Shown piece after piece: positions 34,186 to 50,300 of a DNA stretch of 64,000 nucleotides. Positions within the stretch are counted from its first letter, which is position 1. Every line of letters starts with the position of its first letter. Source of the DNA: Avena insularis (lineage: Eukaryota; Streptophyta; Magnoliopsida; Poales; Poaceae); the NCBI GenBank assembly GCA_023614405.1, contig CM042688.1, forward strand, positions 73,084,253-73,148,252. The letters are read 5' to 3'. The position numbers and the translations under genes were made by a program. The notes under the pieces were generated by a model. It was not told the origin of the DNA, made no database searches, and was given only the letters and a program-made list of their open reading frames with translations.

Positions 34186-34760
34186 GGAGAAGGTTCGTGC
34201 AAGTACGTTCAAGATTGTGGTGTTTTGCTGGATAGGGAAGAGAGAGTAGTGGATGAGTGCGAATGGAGGACCCGATAGGCTGGGTTTTTAATGCAGGGAC
34301 GTTTAGGCCTCCTCGAGGGCCCCGGTTGACAGCTCTTCCGGCTGCGGCTGCCGCGTGGAAGGTTCGTGTGGTGGGGGCCTGACAGAAGTGAGAGTGCAGG
34401 CGCACTGCGTAGTAAAAATGGTATAGACGGTGGTCCGTGGATGACCAGTTGCCGTGTAGTAGACTTGTAGCCTTTGCAGACTAGATTAAACATGACATGA
34501 CCACTCGACCACTTTTTCCATGGACGGCATCGTGTTCCTTCTTGTAGAAGTCTCGTTGAGGGAGACGTCCGTGCTGTCTCCCGCTGTCCTGTGAAGGGCA
34601 CGACGTGTGCAACGAGCCTCGTTGGATCACACAGGATCAAGGGTTGGTGCGCACGATCCGCATGACAGCTATGACAACCAATCGGGGCGTAGCAGACAGA
34701 GTGGGCACATGTTTGGGCTTCTACGAAAGAGAGAGAGAGAGAGTGGGGGGGGCAAAGCTG
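34186..34760. other. Intergenic region before minisatellite
   Basis: Promoter side of the zf-XS gene. A short (GA)n run occurs near 34725-34743, then a G-run. No gene recognised. Confidence 0.4.
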
Positions 34761-34765
34761 AGTAG

Positions 34766-34772
34766 TATAAAA
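34766..34772 (+). promoter_or_regulatory. TATA-box-like site before the minisatellite
   Basis: 'tataaaa' lies 24 bp before an ATG (34796) whose frame runs open into the repeat array for 147 codons. Typical TATA spacing would place transcription start near the ATG. Whether it works is unknown. Confidence 0.3.
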
Positions 34773-35059
34773 AGGGAAAGTGGGTGTCTTTTACAATGAA
34801 ATGCATCGTGGCATACATCAAATTATGCCAAGATAGATCCACTAGAGTTCATTGCATGTGTGTTCTTTCCACAAACCACATATGTATCCACAAGAGTTAT
34901 TGCACGTGTGTTCCTGTCATGAACCACATTTGGATCAACCAGTATCATTGCATGTGTGTTCTTTCCACGAACCACATATGGATCAACCAATGGCATTGCA
35001 TGTGGGTTCTTTTCACAAACAACACATGGATCAACCAATATTCACTACATGTGTGTTCT

Positions 35060-38000
35060 TTCCACAAGAGTCATTGCATGTGTGTTCTTTTCCACAAACC
35101 ACACATGGATCCACTAGACTCATTGCATGTGTGTTCTTTTTCACAAATTATGGATCAACCAGTGGTCATTGCATGTGTATTCTTTTCACAAACCACATGT
35201 GGACCCACTAGAGTCATTGCATGTGTGTTCTTATACTAAAACTAGCACTAGAGACATTGCATGTGTGTTCTATCCACAAACCACACATGGATCAACCAAT
35301 GTGATTGCATGTGTGTTCTTTCCACAAACCACACATGGATCAACCACTAGAGTCATTGCATGTGTGTTCTTTCCACAAACCACATATGGATCAACCAGTG
35401 GTCATTGCATGTGTGTTCTTTTCCATAAACCACTTATGGATCCATTATAGTCATTGCATGTGTGTTATTTCCACAAACCACACATGGATCAACCACTAGA
35501 GTCATTGCATGTGTGTTATTTCCACAAACCACACATGGATCAACCACTAGAGTCATTACATGTGTGTTATTTCGGCAAACCACACATGGATCAACCACTA
35601 GAGTCATTGCATGTGTGTTCTTATACTAAAACCAACACTAGAGTCATTGCATGTCTGTTCTTTTCACAAACCACACATGGATCCACCACTATCATTGCAT
35701 GTGTGTTCTTTCCGCAAACCACACATGGATCAACTAGTGGTCATTGCATGTGTGGTCTTTTCCACAAACCAAACATGGATCCACCAGTGGTCATTGCATG
35801 TGTGTTCTTTCCCACAAACAACTTATCGATCAACCAGTGGTCATTGCATGTGTGTTTTTTTCACAAACCACATGTGGACCCACTAGAGTCATTGGATGTG
35901 TGTTCTTATACTAAAACTAGCACTAGTCATTGCATGTGTGTTCTATCCACAAACCACACATGGATCCACCACTATGCTTGCATGTGTGTTCTTTCCACAA
36001 ACCACACATGGATCAACCACTAGAGTCATTGCATGTGTGTTCTTTCCACAAACCAGATATGGATCAACCAGTGATCATTGCATGTGTGTTCTTTTCCATA
36101 AACCACTTATGGATCCATTACAGTCATTGCATGTGTGTTATTTCCACAAACCACACATGGATCAACCACTAGATTCATTGCATGTGTGTTATTTCCACAA
36201 ACCACACATGGCTCAACCACTAGAGTCATTGCATGTGTGTTATTTCCACAAACCACACATGGATCAACCACTAGAGTCATTGCATGTGTGTTCTTATACT
36301 AAAACCAACACTAGAGTCATTGCATGTGTGTTCTTTTCACAAACCACACATGGATCCACCACTGTCATTGCATGTCTGTTCTTTCCACAAACCACACATG
36401 GATCAACCAGTGGTCATTGCATGTGTGTTCCTTTCAACAAACCACACATGGATCCACCAGTGGTCATTGCATGTGTGTTCTTTCCACAAACCACATATGG
36501 ATCAACCAGAGTCATTGCATGTGTGTTCTTTCCACAAACCACATATGGATCCAGTTGAGTAATTGCATGTTTGTTCTTATACTAAAACCACAAACCAGCA
36601 CTAGAGTCATTGCATGTGTGTTCTTTTCCACAAACCACACATGGATCCACTAGACTCATTGCATGTGTGTTCTTTTTCACAAACAACTTATGCATCAACC
36701 AGTGGTCATTGCATGTGTGTTCTTTTCACAAACCACATGTGGACCCACTAGAGTCATTGCATGTGTGTTCTTATACTAAAACTAGCACTAGAGACATTGC
36801 ATGTGTGTTCTATCCACAAACCACACATGGATCAACCACTGTGATTGCATGTGTGTTCTTTCCACAAACCACACATGGATCAACCACTAGAGTCATTGCA
36901 TGTGTGTTCTTTCCACAAACCACATATGGATCAACCAGTGGTCATTGCATGTGTGTTCTTTTCCATAAACCACTTATGGATCCATTATAGTCATTGCATG
37001 TGTGTTATTTCCACAAACCACACATGGATCAACCACTAGAGTCATTGCATGTGTGTTATTTCCACAAACCACACATGGATCAACCACTAGAGTCATTGCA
37101 TGTGTATTATTTCCGCAAACCACACATGGATCAACCACAAGAGTCATTGCATGTGTGTTCTTATACTAAAACCAACACTAGAGTCATTGCATGTCTGTTC
37201 TTTTTACAAACCACACATGGATCCACCACTATCATTGCATGTGTGTTCTTTCCGCAAACCACACATGGATCAACTAGTGGTCATTGCATGTGTGGTCTTT
37301 TCCACAAACCACACATGGATCCACCAGTGGTCATTGCATGTGTGTTCTTTCCCACAAACAACTTATCGATCAACCAGTGGTCATTGCATGTGTTTTTTTT
37401 TCACAAACCACATGTGGACCCACTAGAGTCATTGGATGTGTGTTCTTATACTAAAACTAGCACTAGTCATTGCATGTGTGTTCTATCCACAAACCACACA
37501 TGGATCCACCACTATGCTTGCATGTGTGTTGTTTCCACAAACCACACATGGATCAACCACTAGAGTCATTGCATGTGTGTTCTTTCCACAAACCAGATAT
37601 GGATCAACCAGTGGTCATTGCATGTGTGTTCTTTTCCATAAACCACTTATGGATCCATTACAGTCATTGCATGTGTGTTATTTCCACAAACCACACATGG
37701 ATCAACCACTAGAGTCATTGCATGTGTGTTATTTCCAAAAACCACACATGGCTCAACCACTAGAGTCATTGCATGTGTGTTATTTCCACAAACCACACAT
37801 GGATCAACCACTAGAGTCATTGCATGTGTGTTGTTATACTAAAACCAACACTAGAGTCATTGCATGTGTGTTCTTTTCACAAACCACACATGGATCCACC
37901 ACTGTCATTGCATGTGTGTTCTTTCCACAAACCACACATGGATCAACCAGTGGTCATTGCATGTGTGTTCCTTTCAACAAACCACACATGGATCCACCAG

Positions 38001-38150
38001 TGGTCATTGCATGTGTGTTCTTTCCACAAACCACATATGGATCAACCAGAGTCATTGCATGTGTGTTCTTTCCACAAACCACATATGGATCCATTTGAGT
38101 AATTGCATGTTTGTTCTTATACTAAAACCACAAACCAGCACTAGAGTCAT
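35060..38150. repeat. Higher-order duplication of about 1540 bp (two copies)
   Basis: Unit order and variant bases repeat at a constant 1540-bp offset: landmarks at 35305, 35454, 35896 and 36284 recur at 36845, 36994, 37436 and 37824. The two copies differ by scattered substitutions. Confidence 0.85.
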
Positions 38151-40104
38151 TCCATGTGTGTTCTTTTCCACAAACCACACATGGATCCACTAGACTCATT
38201 GCATGTGTGTTCTTTCCACAAACCACATGTGGACCCACTAGAGTCAGTGCATGTGTGTTCTTATACTAAAACTAGCACTAGAGTCAGTGCATGTGTGTTC
38301 TATCCACAAACCACACATGAATCCACCACTGTCATTGCATGTGTGTTCTTTTCATAAACCACACATGGATCCACCACTGTCATTGTATGTGTGTTCTTTC
38401 CACAAACCACACATGGATCAACCAGTTGTCATTGCATGTGTGTTCTTTTCCATAAACCACTTATGGATCCATTACAGTCATTGCATGTGTGTTATTTCCG
38501 CAAACCACACATGCATCAACAACTAGAGTCATTGCATGTGTGTTATTTCCACAAACCACACTTGGATCAACCACTAGATTCATTGCATGTGTGTTATTTC
38601 CACAAACCACACATGGATCAACCACTAGAGTCATTGCATGTGTGTTCTTATACTAAAACCAACACTAGAGTCATTGCATGTGTGTTCTTTTCACAAACCA
38701 CACATGGATCCACCACTATAATTGCATGTGTGTTCTATCCAGAAACAACACATGGAGCAACCACTGTCATTGCATGTGTGTTCTTTCAACAAACAACACA
38801 TGGATCAACCACTAGAGTCATTTCATGTGTGTTCTTTCCACAAACCACATATGGATCAACCAGTGGTCATTGCATGTGTGATCTTTTCCATAAACCACTT
38901 ATGGATCCATTACAGTCATTGCATGTGTGTTATTTCCACAAACCACACATGGATCAACCACTAGAGTCATTGCATGTGTGTTATTTCCACAAACCACACA
39001 TGGATCAACAACTAGAGTCATTGCATGTGTGTTATTTCCACAAACCACACATGGATCAACCACTAGAGTCATTGCATGTGTGTTCGTATACTAAAACCAA
39101 CACTAGAGTCATTGCATGTGTGTTCTTTTCACAAACCACACATGGAACCACCATTGTCATTGCATGTGTGTTCTTTCCACAAACCACACATTGATCAACC
39201 AGTGGTTATTGCATGTGTGTTCTTTTCCACAAACCACACATGGATCCACAAGTGGTCATTGCATGTGTGTTCTTTTCCACAAACCACATATGGATCAACC
39301 AGAGTCATTGCATGTGTGTTCTTTCCACAAAGCACACATAGATCAACCACTAGAGTCATTGCATGTTTGTTCTTATACTAAAACCACAAACCAACAGTAG
39401 AGACATTGCATGTGAGTTCTTTTCCACAAACCACACATGGATCCACTAGACTCATTGCATGTGTTTTTTCCACAAACAACTGATGGATCAACCAGTGGTC
39501 ATTGCATGTGTGTTCTTCTCACAAGCCACATGTGGACCCACTAGAGTCATTGCATGTGTGTTCTTATACTAAAACTAGCACTAGAGTCATTGCATGTGTG
39601 TTCTATCCACAAACCACACATGGATCCACCACGGTCATTGCATGTGTGTTCTTTTCATAAACCACACATGGATCCACCACCGTCATTGCATGTGTGTTCT
39701 TTCCACAAACCACACATGGATCAACCAGTGGTCATTTCATGTGTGTTCTTTTCCACAAACCACACATGGATCCACCAGTGGTCATTGCATGTGTGTTCTT
39801 ATACTAGAACCAACACTAGAGTCATTGCATGTGTGTTCTTTTCACAAACCACACATGGATCCACCATTGTCATTGCATGTGTGTTATTTCCACAAACCAC
39901 ATGTGGACCCACTAGAGTCATTGCATGTGTGTTCTTATACTAACACTAGCACTAGAGTCATTGCATGTGTGTTCTATCCACAAACCACACACGGATACAC
40001 CACTGTCATTGCATGTGTGTTCTTTCCACAAACCACACATGGATCAACCAGTGGTCATTGCATGTGTGTTATTTTCCACAAACCACACATGGATCAACCA
40101 GTGG

Positions 40105-43100
40105 TCATTGCATGAGTGTTCTTTTCCACAAACCACACATGGATCCACCAGTGGTCATTGCATGTGTGTTCTTTCCACAAACCACATATGGATCAACCAG
40201 AGTCATTGCATTTGTGTTCTTTCCACTAACCACATATCGATCCATTTGAGTAATTGCATGTTCGTTCTTATACTAAAACCACAAACCAGCACTAGAGTCA
40301 TTGCATGTGTGTTCTTTTCCACAAACCACACATGGATCCACTAGACTCATTGCATGTGTGTTCTTTTCCACAAACAACTTATGGATCAACCTGTGGTCAT
40401 TGCATATGTGTTCTTTTCACAAACCACATGTGGACCCACTAGAGTCATTGCATGTGTGTTCTTATACTAAAGCTAGCACTAGAGTCATTGCATGTGTGTT
40501 CTATCCACAAACCATACATGGATCAACCACTGTCATTGCATGCGTGTTCTTTCCACAAACCACACATGGATCAACCACTAGAGTCATTGCATGTGTGTTA
40601 TTTCCACAAACCACATATGGATTAACCAGTGGTCATTGCATGTGTGTTCTTTTCCATAAACCACTTATGGATCCATTATAGTCATTGCATGTGTGTTATT
40701 TCCACAAACCACACATGGATCAACCACTAGAGTCATTGCATGTGTGTTATTTCCACAAACCACACATGGATCAACCACTAGAGTCATTGCATGTGTGTTC
40801 TTTCCACAAACCACACATGGATCAACCACTAGAGTCATTGCATGTTTGTTCTTATACTAAAACCACAAACCAACACTAGAGTCATTGCATGTGTGTTCTT
40901 TCCACAAACCACACATGGATCCACTAGACTCATTGCATGTGTGTTCTTTTCCACAAACAACTGATGGATCAACCAGTGGTCATTGCATGTGTGTTCTTTT
41001 CACAAACCACATGTGGACCCACTAGAGTCATTGCATGTGTGTTCTTATACTAAAACTAGCACTAGAGTCATTGCATGTGTGTTATTTCCACAAACCACAC
41101 ATGGATCAACCACTAGAGTCATTGCATGTGTGTTCTTATACTAAAACCACAAACCACATATGGATCAACCAGAGTCATTGCATGTGTGTTCTTTCCACAA
41201 ACCACACATGGATCAACCACTAGAGTCATTGCATGTTTGTTCTTATACTAAAACCACAAACCAACACTAGAGTCATTGCATGTGTGTTCTTTCCACAAAC
41301 CACACATGGATCCACTAGACTCATTGCATGTGTGTTCTTTTCCACAAACAACTGATGGATCAACCAGTGGTCATTGCATGTGTGTTCTTTTCACAAACCA
41401 CATGTGGACCCACTAGAGTCATTGCATGTGTGTTCTTATACTAAAACTAGCACTAGAGTCATTGCATGTGTGTTCTATCCACAAACCACACATGGATCCA
41501 CCACTGTCATTGCATGTGTGTTCTTTTCACAAACCACACATGGATCCACCACCGTCATTGCATGTGTGTTCTTTCCACAAACCACACATGGATCAACCAG
41601 TGGTCATTGCATGTGTGTTCTTTTCCACAAACCACACATGGATCCACCAGTGGTCATTGCATGTGTGTAATTTCCACAAACCACATATGGATCAACCAGA
41701 GTCATTGCATGTGTGTTCTTTCCACAAACCACATATGGATCCATTTGAGTAATTTCATGTTTGTTCTTATAATAAAACCACAAACCATCACTAGAGTCAT
41801 TGCATGAGTGTTCTTTTCCACAAACCACACATGGATCCACCAGTGGTCATTGCATGTGTGTTCTTTCCACAAACCACATATGGATCAACCAGAGTCATTG
41901 CATTTGTGTTCTTTCCACTAACCACATATCGATCCATTTGAGTAATTGCATGTTCGTTCTTATACTAAAACCACAAACCAGCACTAGAGTCATTGCATGT
42001 GTGTTCTTTTCCACAAACCACACATGGATCCACTAGACTCATTGCATGTGTGTTCTTTTCCACAAACAACTTATGGATCAACCTGTGGTCATTGCATATG
42101 TGTTCTTTTCACAAACCACATGTGGACCCACTAGAGTCATTGCATGTGTGTTCTTATACTAAAGCTAGCACTAGAGTCATTGCATGTGTGTTCTATCCAC
42201 AAACCATACATGGATCAACCACTGTCATTGCATGCGTGTTCTTTCCACAAACCACACATGGATCAACCACTAGAGTCATTGCATGTGTGTTATTTCCACA
42301 AACCACATATGGATTAACCAGTGGTCATTGCATGTGTGTTCTTTTCCATAAACCACTTATGGATCCATTATAGTCATTGCTTGTGTGTTATTTCCACAAA
42401 CCACACAAGGATCAACCACTAGAGTCATTGCATGTGTGTTATTTCCACAAACGACACATGGATCAACCACTAGAGTCATTGCATGTGTGTTCTTATACTA
42501 AAACCACAAACCACATATGGATCAACCACTAGTCATTGCATGTGTGTTCTTTCCACAAACCAACATGGATCAACCACTAGAGTCATTGCATGTGTGTTCT
42601 TATACTAAAACCACAAACCAACACTAGAGTCATTGCATGTGTGTTCTTTTCCACAAACCACACATGGATCCACTAGACTCATTGCATGTGTGTTCTTTTC
42701 CACAAACAACTGATGGATCAACCAGTGGTCATTGCATGTGTGTTCTTTTCACAAACCACATGTGGACCCACTAGAGTCATTGCATGTGTGTTCTTATACT
42801 AAAACTAGCACTAGAGTCATTGCATGTGTGTTCTATCCACAAACCACACATGGATCCACCACTGTCATTGCATGTGTGTTCTTTTCACAAACCACACATG
42901 GATCCACCACCGTCATTGCATGTGTGTTCTTTCCACAAACCACACATGGATCAACCAGTGGTCATTGCATGTGTGTTCTTTTCCACAAACCACACATGGA
43001 TCCACCAGTGGTCATTGCATGTGTGTAATTTCCACAAACCACATATGGATCAACCAGAGTCATTGCATGTGTGTTCTTTCCACAAACCACATATGGATCC

Positions 43101-43150
43101 ATTTGAGTAATTTCATGTTTGTTCTTATAATAAAACCACAAACCAGCACT
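40105..43150. repeat. Overlapping higher-order duplications of 1692 and 1358 bp
   Basis: The segment around 40108-40681 recurs at 41800-42373 (offset 1692) with identical translation. The segment 41374-41752 recurs at 42732-43110 (offset 1358). Together they show successive unequal exchanges. Confidence 0.8.
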
Positions 43151-44399
43151 AGAGTCATTGCATGTGTGTTCTTTTCCACAAACCACACATGGATCCACTA
43201 GACTCATTGCATGTGTGTTCTTTTCCACAAACAACTTATGAATCAACCAGTGGTAATTGCATGTGTGTTCTTTTCACAAACCACATGTGGACCCACTAGA
43301 GTCATTGCATGTGTGTTCTTATACTAAAACTAGCACTAGAGTCGTTGCATGTGTGTTCTATCCACAAACCGCACATGGATCAACTACTAGAGTCATTCCA
43401 TGTGTGTTCTTTCTACAAACCACACATGGATCAACAACTAGAGTCATTGCATGTGTGTTCTTATACTAGAACCAACACTAGAGTCATTGCATGTGTGTTC
43501 TTTTCACAAACCACACATGGATCCACCACTGTCATTGCATGTGTGTTATTTCCACAAACCACATGTGGACCCACTAGAGTCATTGCATGTATGTTCTTAT
43601 ACTAACACTAGCACTAGAGTCATTGCATGTGTGTTCTATCCACAAACCACGCATGGATCCACCACTGTCATTGCATGTGTGTTCTTTCCACAAACCACAC
43701 ATGGATCAACTAGTGGTCATTGCATGTGTGTTCCTTTCCACAAACCACACATGGATCAACCAGTGGTCATTGCATGATTGTTCTTTTCCACAAACCACAC
43801 ATGGATCCACCAGTGGTCATTGCATGTGTGTTCTTTCCACAAACCACATATGGATCAACCAGAGTCATTGCATTTGTGTTCTTTCCACTAACCACATATC
43901 GATCCATTTGACTAATTGCATGTTTGTTCTTATACTAAAACCATAAACCAGCACTATAGTCATTTCATGTGTGTTCTTTTCCACAAACCACACATGGATC
44001 CACTAGACTCATTGCATGTGTGTTCTTTTCCACAAACAACTTATGGATCAACCTGTGGTCATTGCATATGTGTTCTTTTCACAAACCACATGTGGACACA
44101 CTAGAGTCATTGCATGTGTGTTCTTATACTAAAGCTAGCACTAGAGTCATTGCATGTGTGTTCTATCCACAAACCATACATGGATCCACAACTGTCATTG
44201 CATGTGGTGTTCTTTTCACAAACCACACATGGATCCACCACTGTCATTGTATGTGTGTTCTTTCCACAAACCACACATGGATCAACCAGTGGTCATTGCA
44301 TGTGTGTTCTTTTCCACAAACCACATATGGATCAACCATAGTCATTGCATTTGTGTTCTTTCCACTAACCACATATCGATCCATTTGAGTAATTGCATG

Positions 44400-47300
44400 T
44401 TTGTTCTTATACTAAAACCACAAACCAGCACTAGAGTCATTGCATGTGTGTTCTTTTCCACAAACCACACATGGATCCACTAGACTCATTGCATGTGTGT
44501 TCTTTTCCACAAACAACTTATGGATCAACCAGTGGTCATTGCATATGTGTTCTTTTCACAAACCACATGTGGACCCACTAGAGTCATTGCATGTGTGTTC
44601 TTATACTAAAGCTAGCACTAGAGTCATTGCATGTGTGTTCTATCCACAAACCATACATGGATCCACAACTGTCATTGCATGTGTGTTCTTTTCATAAACC
44701 ACACATGGATCCACCAATGTCATTGTATGTGTGTTCCTTCCACAAACCACACATGGATCAACCAGTGGTCATTGCATGTGTGTTCTTTTCCACAAACCAC
44801 ACATGGATCAACCAGTGGTCATTGCATGTGTGTTCTTTTCCACAAACCACACATGGATCCACCAGTGGTCATTGCATGTGTTATCTTTCCACAAACCACA
44901 TATGGATCAACCAGAGTCATTGCATGTGTGTTCTTTCCACAAACCACATATGGATCCATTTGAGTAATTGCATGTTTGTTCTTATACTAAAACCACAAAC
45001 CAGCACTAGAGTCAGTGCATGTGTGTTCTTTTCCACAAACCACACATGGATCCACTAGACTCATTGCATGTGTGTTCTTTTGCTCAAACAACTTATGGAT
45101 CAACCAGTGGTCATTGCATGTGTGTTCTTTTCACAAACCACATGTGGACCCACTAGAGTCATTGCATGTGTGTTCTTATACTAAATCTAGCACTAGAGTC
45201 ATTGCATGTGTGTTCTATCCACAAACCACACATGGATCAACCACTATCATTGCATGTGTGTTCTTTCCACAAACCACACATGGATCAACCACTAGAGTCA
45301 TTGCATGTGTGTTCTTATACTAGAACCAACACTAGAGTCATTGCATGTGTGTTCTTTTCACAAACCACACATGGATCCACCACTGTCATTGCATGTGTGT
45401 TATTTCCACAATCCACATGTGGACCCACTAGAGTCATTGCATGTGTGTTCTTATACTAACACTAGCACTAGAGTCATTGCATGTATGTTCTATCCACAAA
45501 CCACACACGGATCCACCACTGTCATTGCATGTGTGTTCTTTCCACAAACCACACATGGATCAACCAGTGGTCATTGCATGTGTGTTATTTTCCACAAACC
45601 ACACATGGATCAACCAGTGGTCATTGCATGAGTGTTCTTTTCCACAAACCACACATGGATCCACCAGTGGTCATTGCATGTGTGTTCTTTCCACAAACCA
45701 CATATGGATCAACCAGAGTCATTGCATTTGTGTTCTTTCCACTAACCACATATCGATCCATTTGAGTAATTGCATGTTCGTTCTTATACTAAAACCACAA
45801 ACCAGCACTAGAGTCATTGCATGTGTGTTCTTTTCCACAAACCACACATGGATCCACTAGACTCATTGCATGTGTGTTCTTTTCCACAAACAACTTATGG
45901 ATCAACCAGTGGTCATTGCATATGTGTTCTTTTCACAAACCACATGTGGACCCACTAGAGTCATTGCATGTGTGTTCTTATACTAAAGCTAGCACTAGAG
46001 TCATTGCATGTGTGTGCTATCCACAAACCACAAATGGATCAACCACTATCATTGCATGTGTGTTCTTTCCACAAACCACACATGGATCAACCACTAGAGT
46101 CATTGCATGTGTGTTCTTATACTAGAACCAACACTAGAGTCATTGCATGTGTGTTCTTTTCACAAACCACACATGGATCCACCACTGTCATTGCATGTGT
46201 GTTATTTCCACAAACCACATGTGGACCCACTAGAGTCATTGCATGTGTGTTCTTATACTAAAGCTAGCACTAGAGTCATTACATGCGTGTTCTATCCACA
46301 AACCATACATGGATCCACCACTGTCATTGCATGTGTGTTATTTCCACAAACCACATGTGGACCCACTAGAGTCATTGCATGTGTGTTCTTATACTAAAGC
46401 TAGCACTAGAGTCATTGCATGCGTGTTCTATCCACAAACCATACATGGATCCACCACTGTCATTGCATGTGTGTTCTTTTCACAAACCACACATGGATCC
46501 ACCACTGTCATTGTATGTGTGTTCTTTCCGCAAACCACACATGGATCAACCAGTGGTCATTGCATGTGTGTTCTTTTCCACAAAACCACATATGGATCAA
46601 CCAGAGTCATTGCATTTGTGTTCTTTCCACTAACCACATATCGATCCATTTGAGTAATTGCATGTTTGTTCTTATACTAAAACCACAAACCAGCACTAGA
46701 GTCATTGCATGTGTGTTCTTTTCCACAAACCACACATGGATCCACTAGACTCATTGCATGTGTGTTCTTTTCCACAAACAACTTATGGATCAACCAGTGG
46801 TCATTGCATATTTGTTCTTTTCACAAACCACATGTGGACCCACTAGAGTCATTGCATGTGTGTTCTTATACTAACACTAGCACTAGAGTCATTGCATGTG
46901 TGTTCTATCCACAAACCACACACGGATCCACCACTGTCATTGCATGTGTGTTCTTTCCACAAACCACACATGGATCAACCAGTGGTCATTGCATGTGTGT
47001 TATTTTCCACAAACCACACATGGATCAACCAGTGGTCATTGCATGAGTGTTCTTTTCCACAAACCACACATGGATCCACCAGTGGTCATTGCATGTGTGT
47101 TCTTTCCACAAACCACATATGGATCAACCAGAGTCATTGCATTTGTGTTCTTTCCACTAACCACATATCGATCCATTTGAGTAATTGCATGTTCGTTCTT
47201 ATACTAAAACCACAAACCAGCACTAGAGTCATTGCATGTGTGTTCTTTTCCACAAACCACACATGGATCCACTAGACTCATTGCATGTGTGTTCTTTTCC

Positions 47301-50300
47301 ACAAACAACTTATGGATCAACCAGTGGTCATTGCATATGTGTTCTTTTCACAAACCACATGTGGACCCACTAGAGTCATTGCATGTGTGTTCTTATACTA
47401 AAGCTAGCACTAGAGTCATTGCATGTGTGTGCTATCCACAAACCACAAATGGATCAACCACTATCATTGCATGTGTGTTCTTTCCACAAACCACACATGG
47501 ATCAACCACTAGAGTCATTGCATGTGTGTTCTTATACTAGAACCAACACTAGAGTCATTGCATGTGTGTTCTTTTCACAAACCACACATGGATCCACCAC
47601 TGTCATTGCATGTGTGTTATTTCCACAAACCACATGTGGACCCACTAGAGTCATTGCATGTGTGTTCTTATACTAAAGCTAGCACTAGAGTCATTGCATG
47701 CGTGTTCTATCCACAAACCATACATGGATCCACCACTGTCATTGCATGTGTGTTCTTTTCACAAACCACACATGGATCCACCACTGTCATTGTATGTGTG
47801 TTCTTTCCGCAAACCACACATGGATCCACCAGTGGTCATTGCATGTGTGTTCTTTTCCACAAACCACATATGGATCAACCAGAGTCATTGCATTTGTGTT
47901 CTTTCCACTAACCACATATCGATCCATTTGAGTAATTGCATGTTTGTTCTTATACTAAAACCACAAACCAGCACTAGAGTCATTGCATGTGTGTTCTTTT
48001 CCACAAACCACACATGGATCCACTAGACTCATTGCATGTGTGTTCTTTTCCACAAACAACTTATGGATCAACCAGTGGTCATTGCATATGTGTTCTTTTC
48101 ACAAACCACATGTGGACCCACTAGAGTCATTGCATGTGTGTTCTTATACTAAAGCTAGCACTAGAGTCATTGCATGTGTGTTCTATCCACAAACCATACA
48201 TGGATCCACAACTGTCATTGCATGTGTGTTCTTTTCATAAACCACACATGGATCCACCACTGTCATTGTATGTGTGTTCTTTCCACAAACCACACATGGA
48301 TCAACCAGTGGTCATTGCATGTGTGTTCTTTTCCACAAACCACACATGGATCAACCAGTGGTCATTGCATGTGTGTTCTTTTCCACAAACCACACATGGA
48401 TCCACCAGTGGTCATTGCATGTGTTATCTTTCCACAAACCACATATGGATCAACCAGAGTCATTGCATGTGTGTTCTTTCCACAAACCACATATGGATCC
48501 ATTTGAGTAATTGCATGTTTGTTCTTATACTAAAACCACAAACCAGCACTAGAGTCATTGCATGTGTGTTCTTTTCCACAAACCACACATGGATCCACTA
48601 GACTCATTGCATGTGTGTTCTTTTCCTCAAACAACTTATGGATCAACCAGTGGTCATTGCATGTGTGTTCTTTTCACAAACCACATGTGGACCCACTAGA
48701 GTCATTGCATGTGTGTTCTTATACTAAAGCTAGCACTAGAGTCATTGCATGTGTGTTCTATCCACAAACCACACATGGATCAACCACTATCATTGCATGT
48801 GTGTTCTTTCCACAAACCACACATGGATCAACCACTAGAGTCATTGCATGTGTGTTCTTATACTAGAACCAACACTAGAGTCATTGCATGTGTGTTCTTT
48901 TCACAAACCACACATGGATCCACCACTGTCATTGCATGTGTGTTATTTCCACAAACCACATGTGGACCCACTAGAGTCATTGCATGTGTGTTCTTATACT
49001 AACACTAGCACTAGAGTCATTGCATGTGTGTTCTATCCACAAACCACACACGGATCCACCACTGTCATTGCATGTGTGTTCTTTCCACAAACCACACATG
49101 GATCAACCAGTGGTCATTGCATGTGTGTTCTTTTCCACAAACCACACATGGATCAACCAGTGGTCATTGCATGTGTGTTCTTTTCCACAAACCACACATG
49201 GATCCACCAGTGGTCATTGCATGTGTGTTCTTTCCACAAACCACATATGGATCAACCAGAGTCATTGCATTTGTGTTCTTTCCACTAACCACATATCGAT
49301 CCATTTGAGTAATTGCATGTTCGTTCTTATACTAAAACCACAAACCAGCACTAGAGTCATTGCATGTGTGTTCTTTTCCACAAACCACACATGGATCCAC
49401 TAGACTCATTGCATGTGTGTTCTTTTCCACAAACAACTTATGGATCAACCAGTGGTCATTGCATATGTGTTCTTTTCACAAACCACATGTGGACCCACTA
49501 GAGTCATTGCATGTGTGTTCTTATACTAAAGCTAGCACTAGAGTCATTGCATGTGTGTGCTATCCACAAACCACACATGGATCAACCACTATCATTGCAT
49601 GTGTGCTCTTTCCACAAACAACACATGGATCAACCACTAGAGTCATTGCATGTGTGTTCTTATACTAGAACCAACACTAGAGTCATTGCATGTGTGTTCT
49701 TTTCACAAACCACACATGGATCCACCACTGTCATTGCATGTGTGTTATTTCCACAAACCACATGTGGACCCACTAGAGTCATTGCATGTGTGTTCTTATA
49801 CTAAAGCTAGCACTAGAGTCATTACATGCGTGTTCTATCCACAAACCATACATGGATCCACCACTGTCATTGCATGTGTGTTATTTCCACAAACCACATG
49901 TGGACCCACTAGAGTCATTGCATGTGTGTTCTTATACTAAAGCTAGCACTAGAGTCATTGCATGCGTGTTCTATCCACAAACCATACATGGATCCACCAC
50001 TGTCATTGCATGTGTGTTCTTTTCACAAACCACACATGGATCCACCACTATCATTGTATGTGTGTTCTTTCCGCAAACCACACATGGATCAACCAGTGGT
50101 CATTGCATGTGTGTTCTTTTCCACAAAACCACATATGGATCAACCAGAGTCATTGCATTTGTGTTCTTTCCACTAACCACATATCGATCCATTTGAGTAA
50201 TTGCATGTTTGTTCTTATACTAAAACCACAAACCAGCACTAGAGTCATTGCATGTGTGTTCTTTTCCACAAACCACACATGGATCCACTAGACTCATTGC

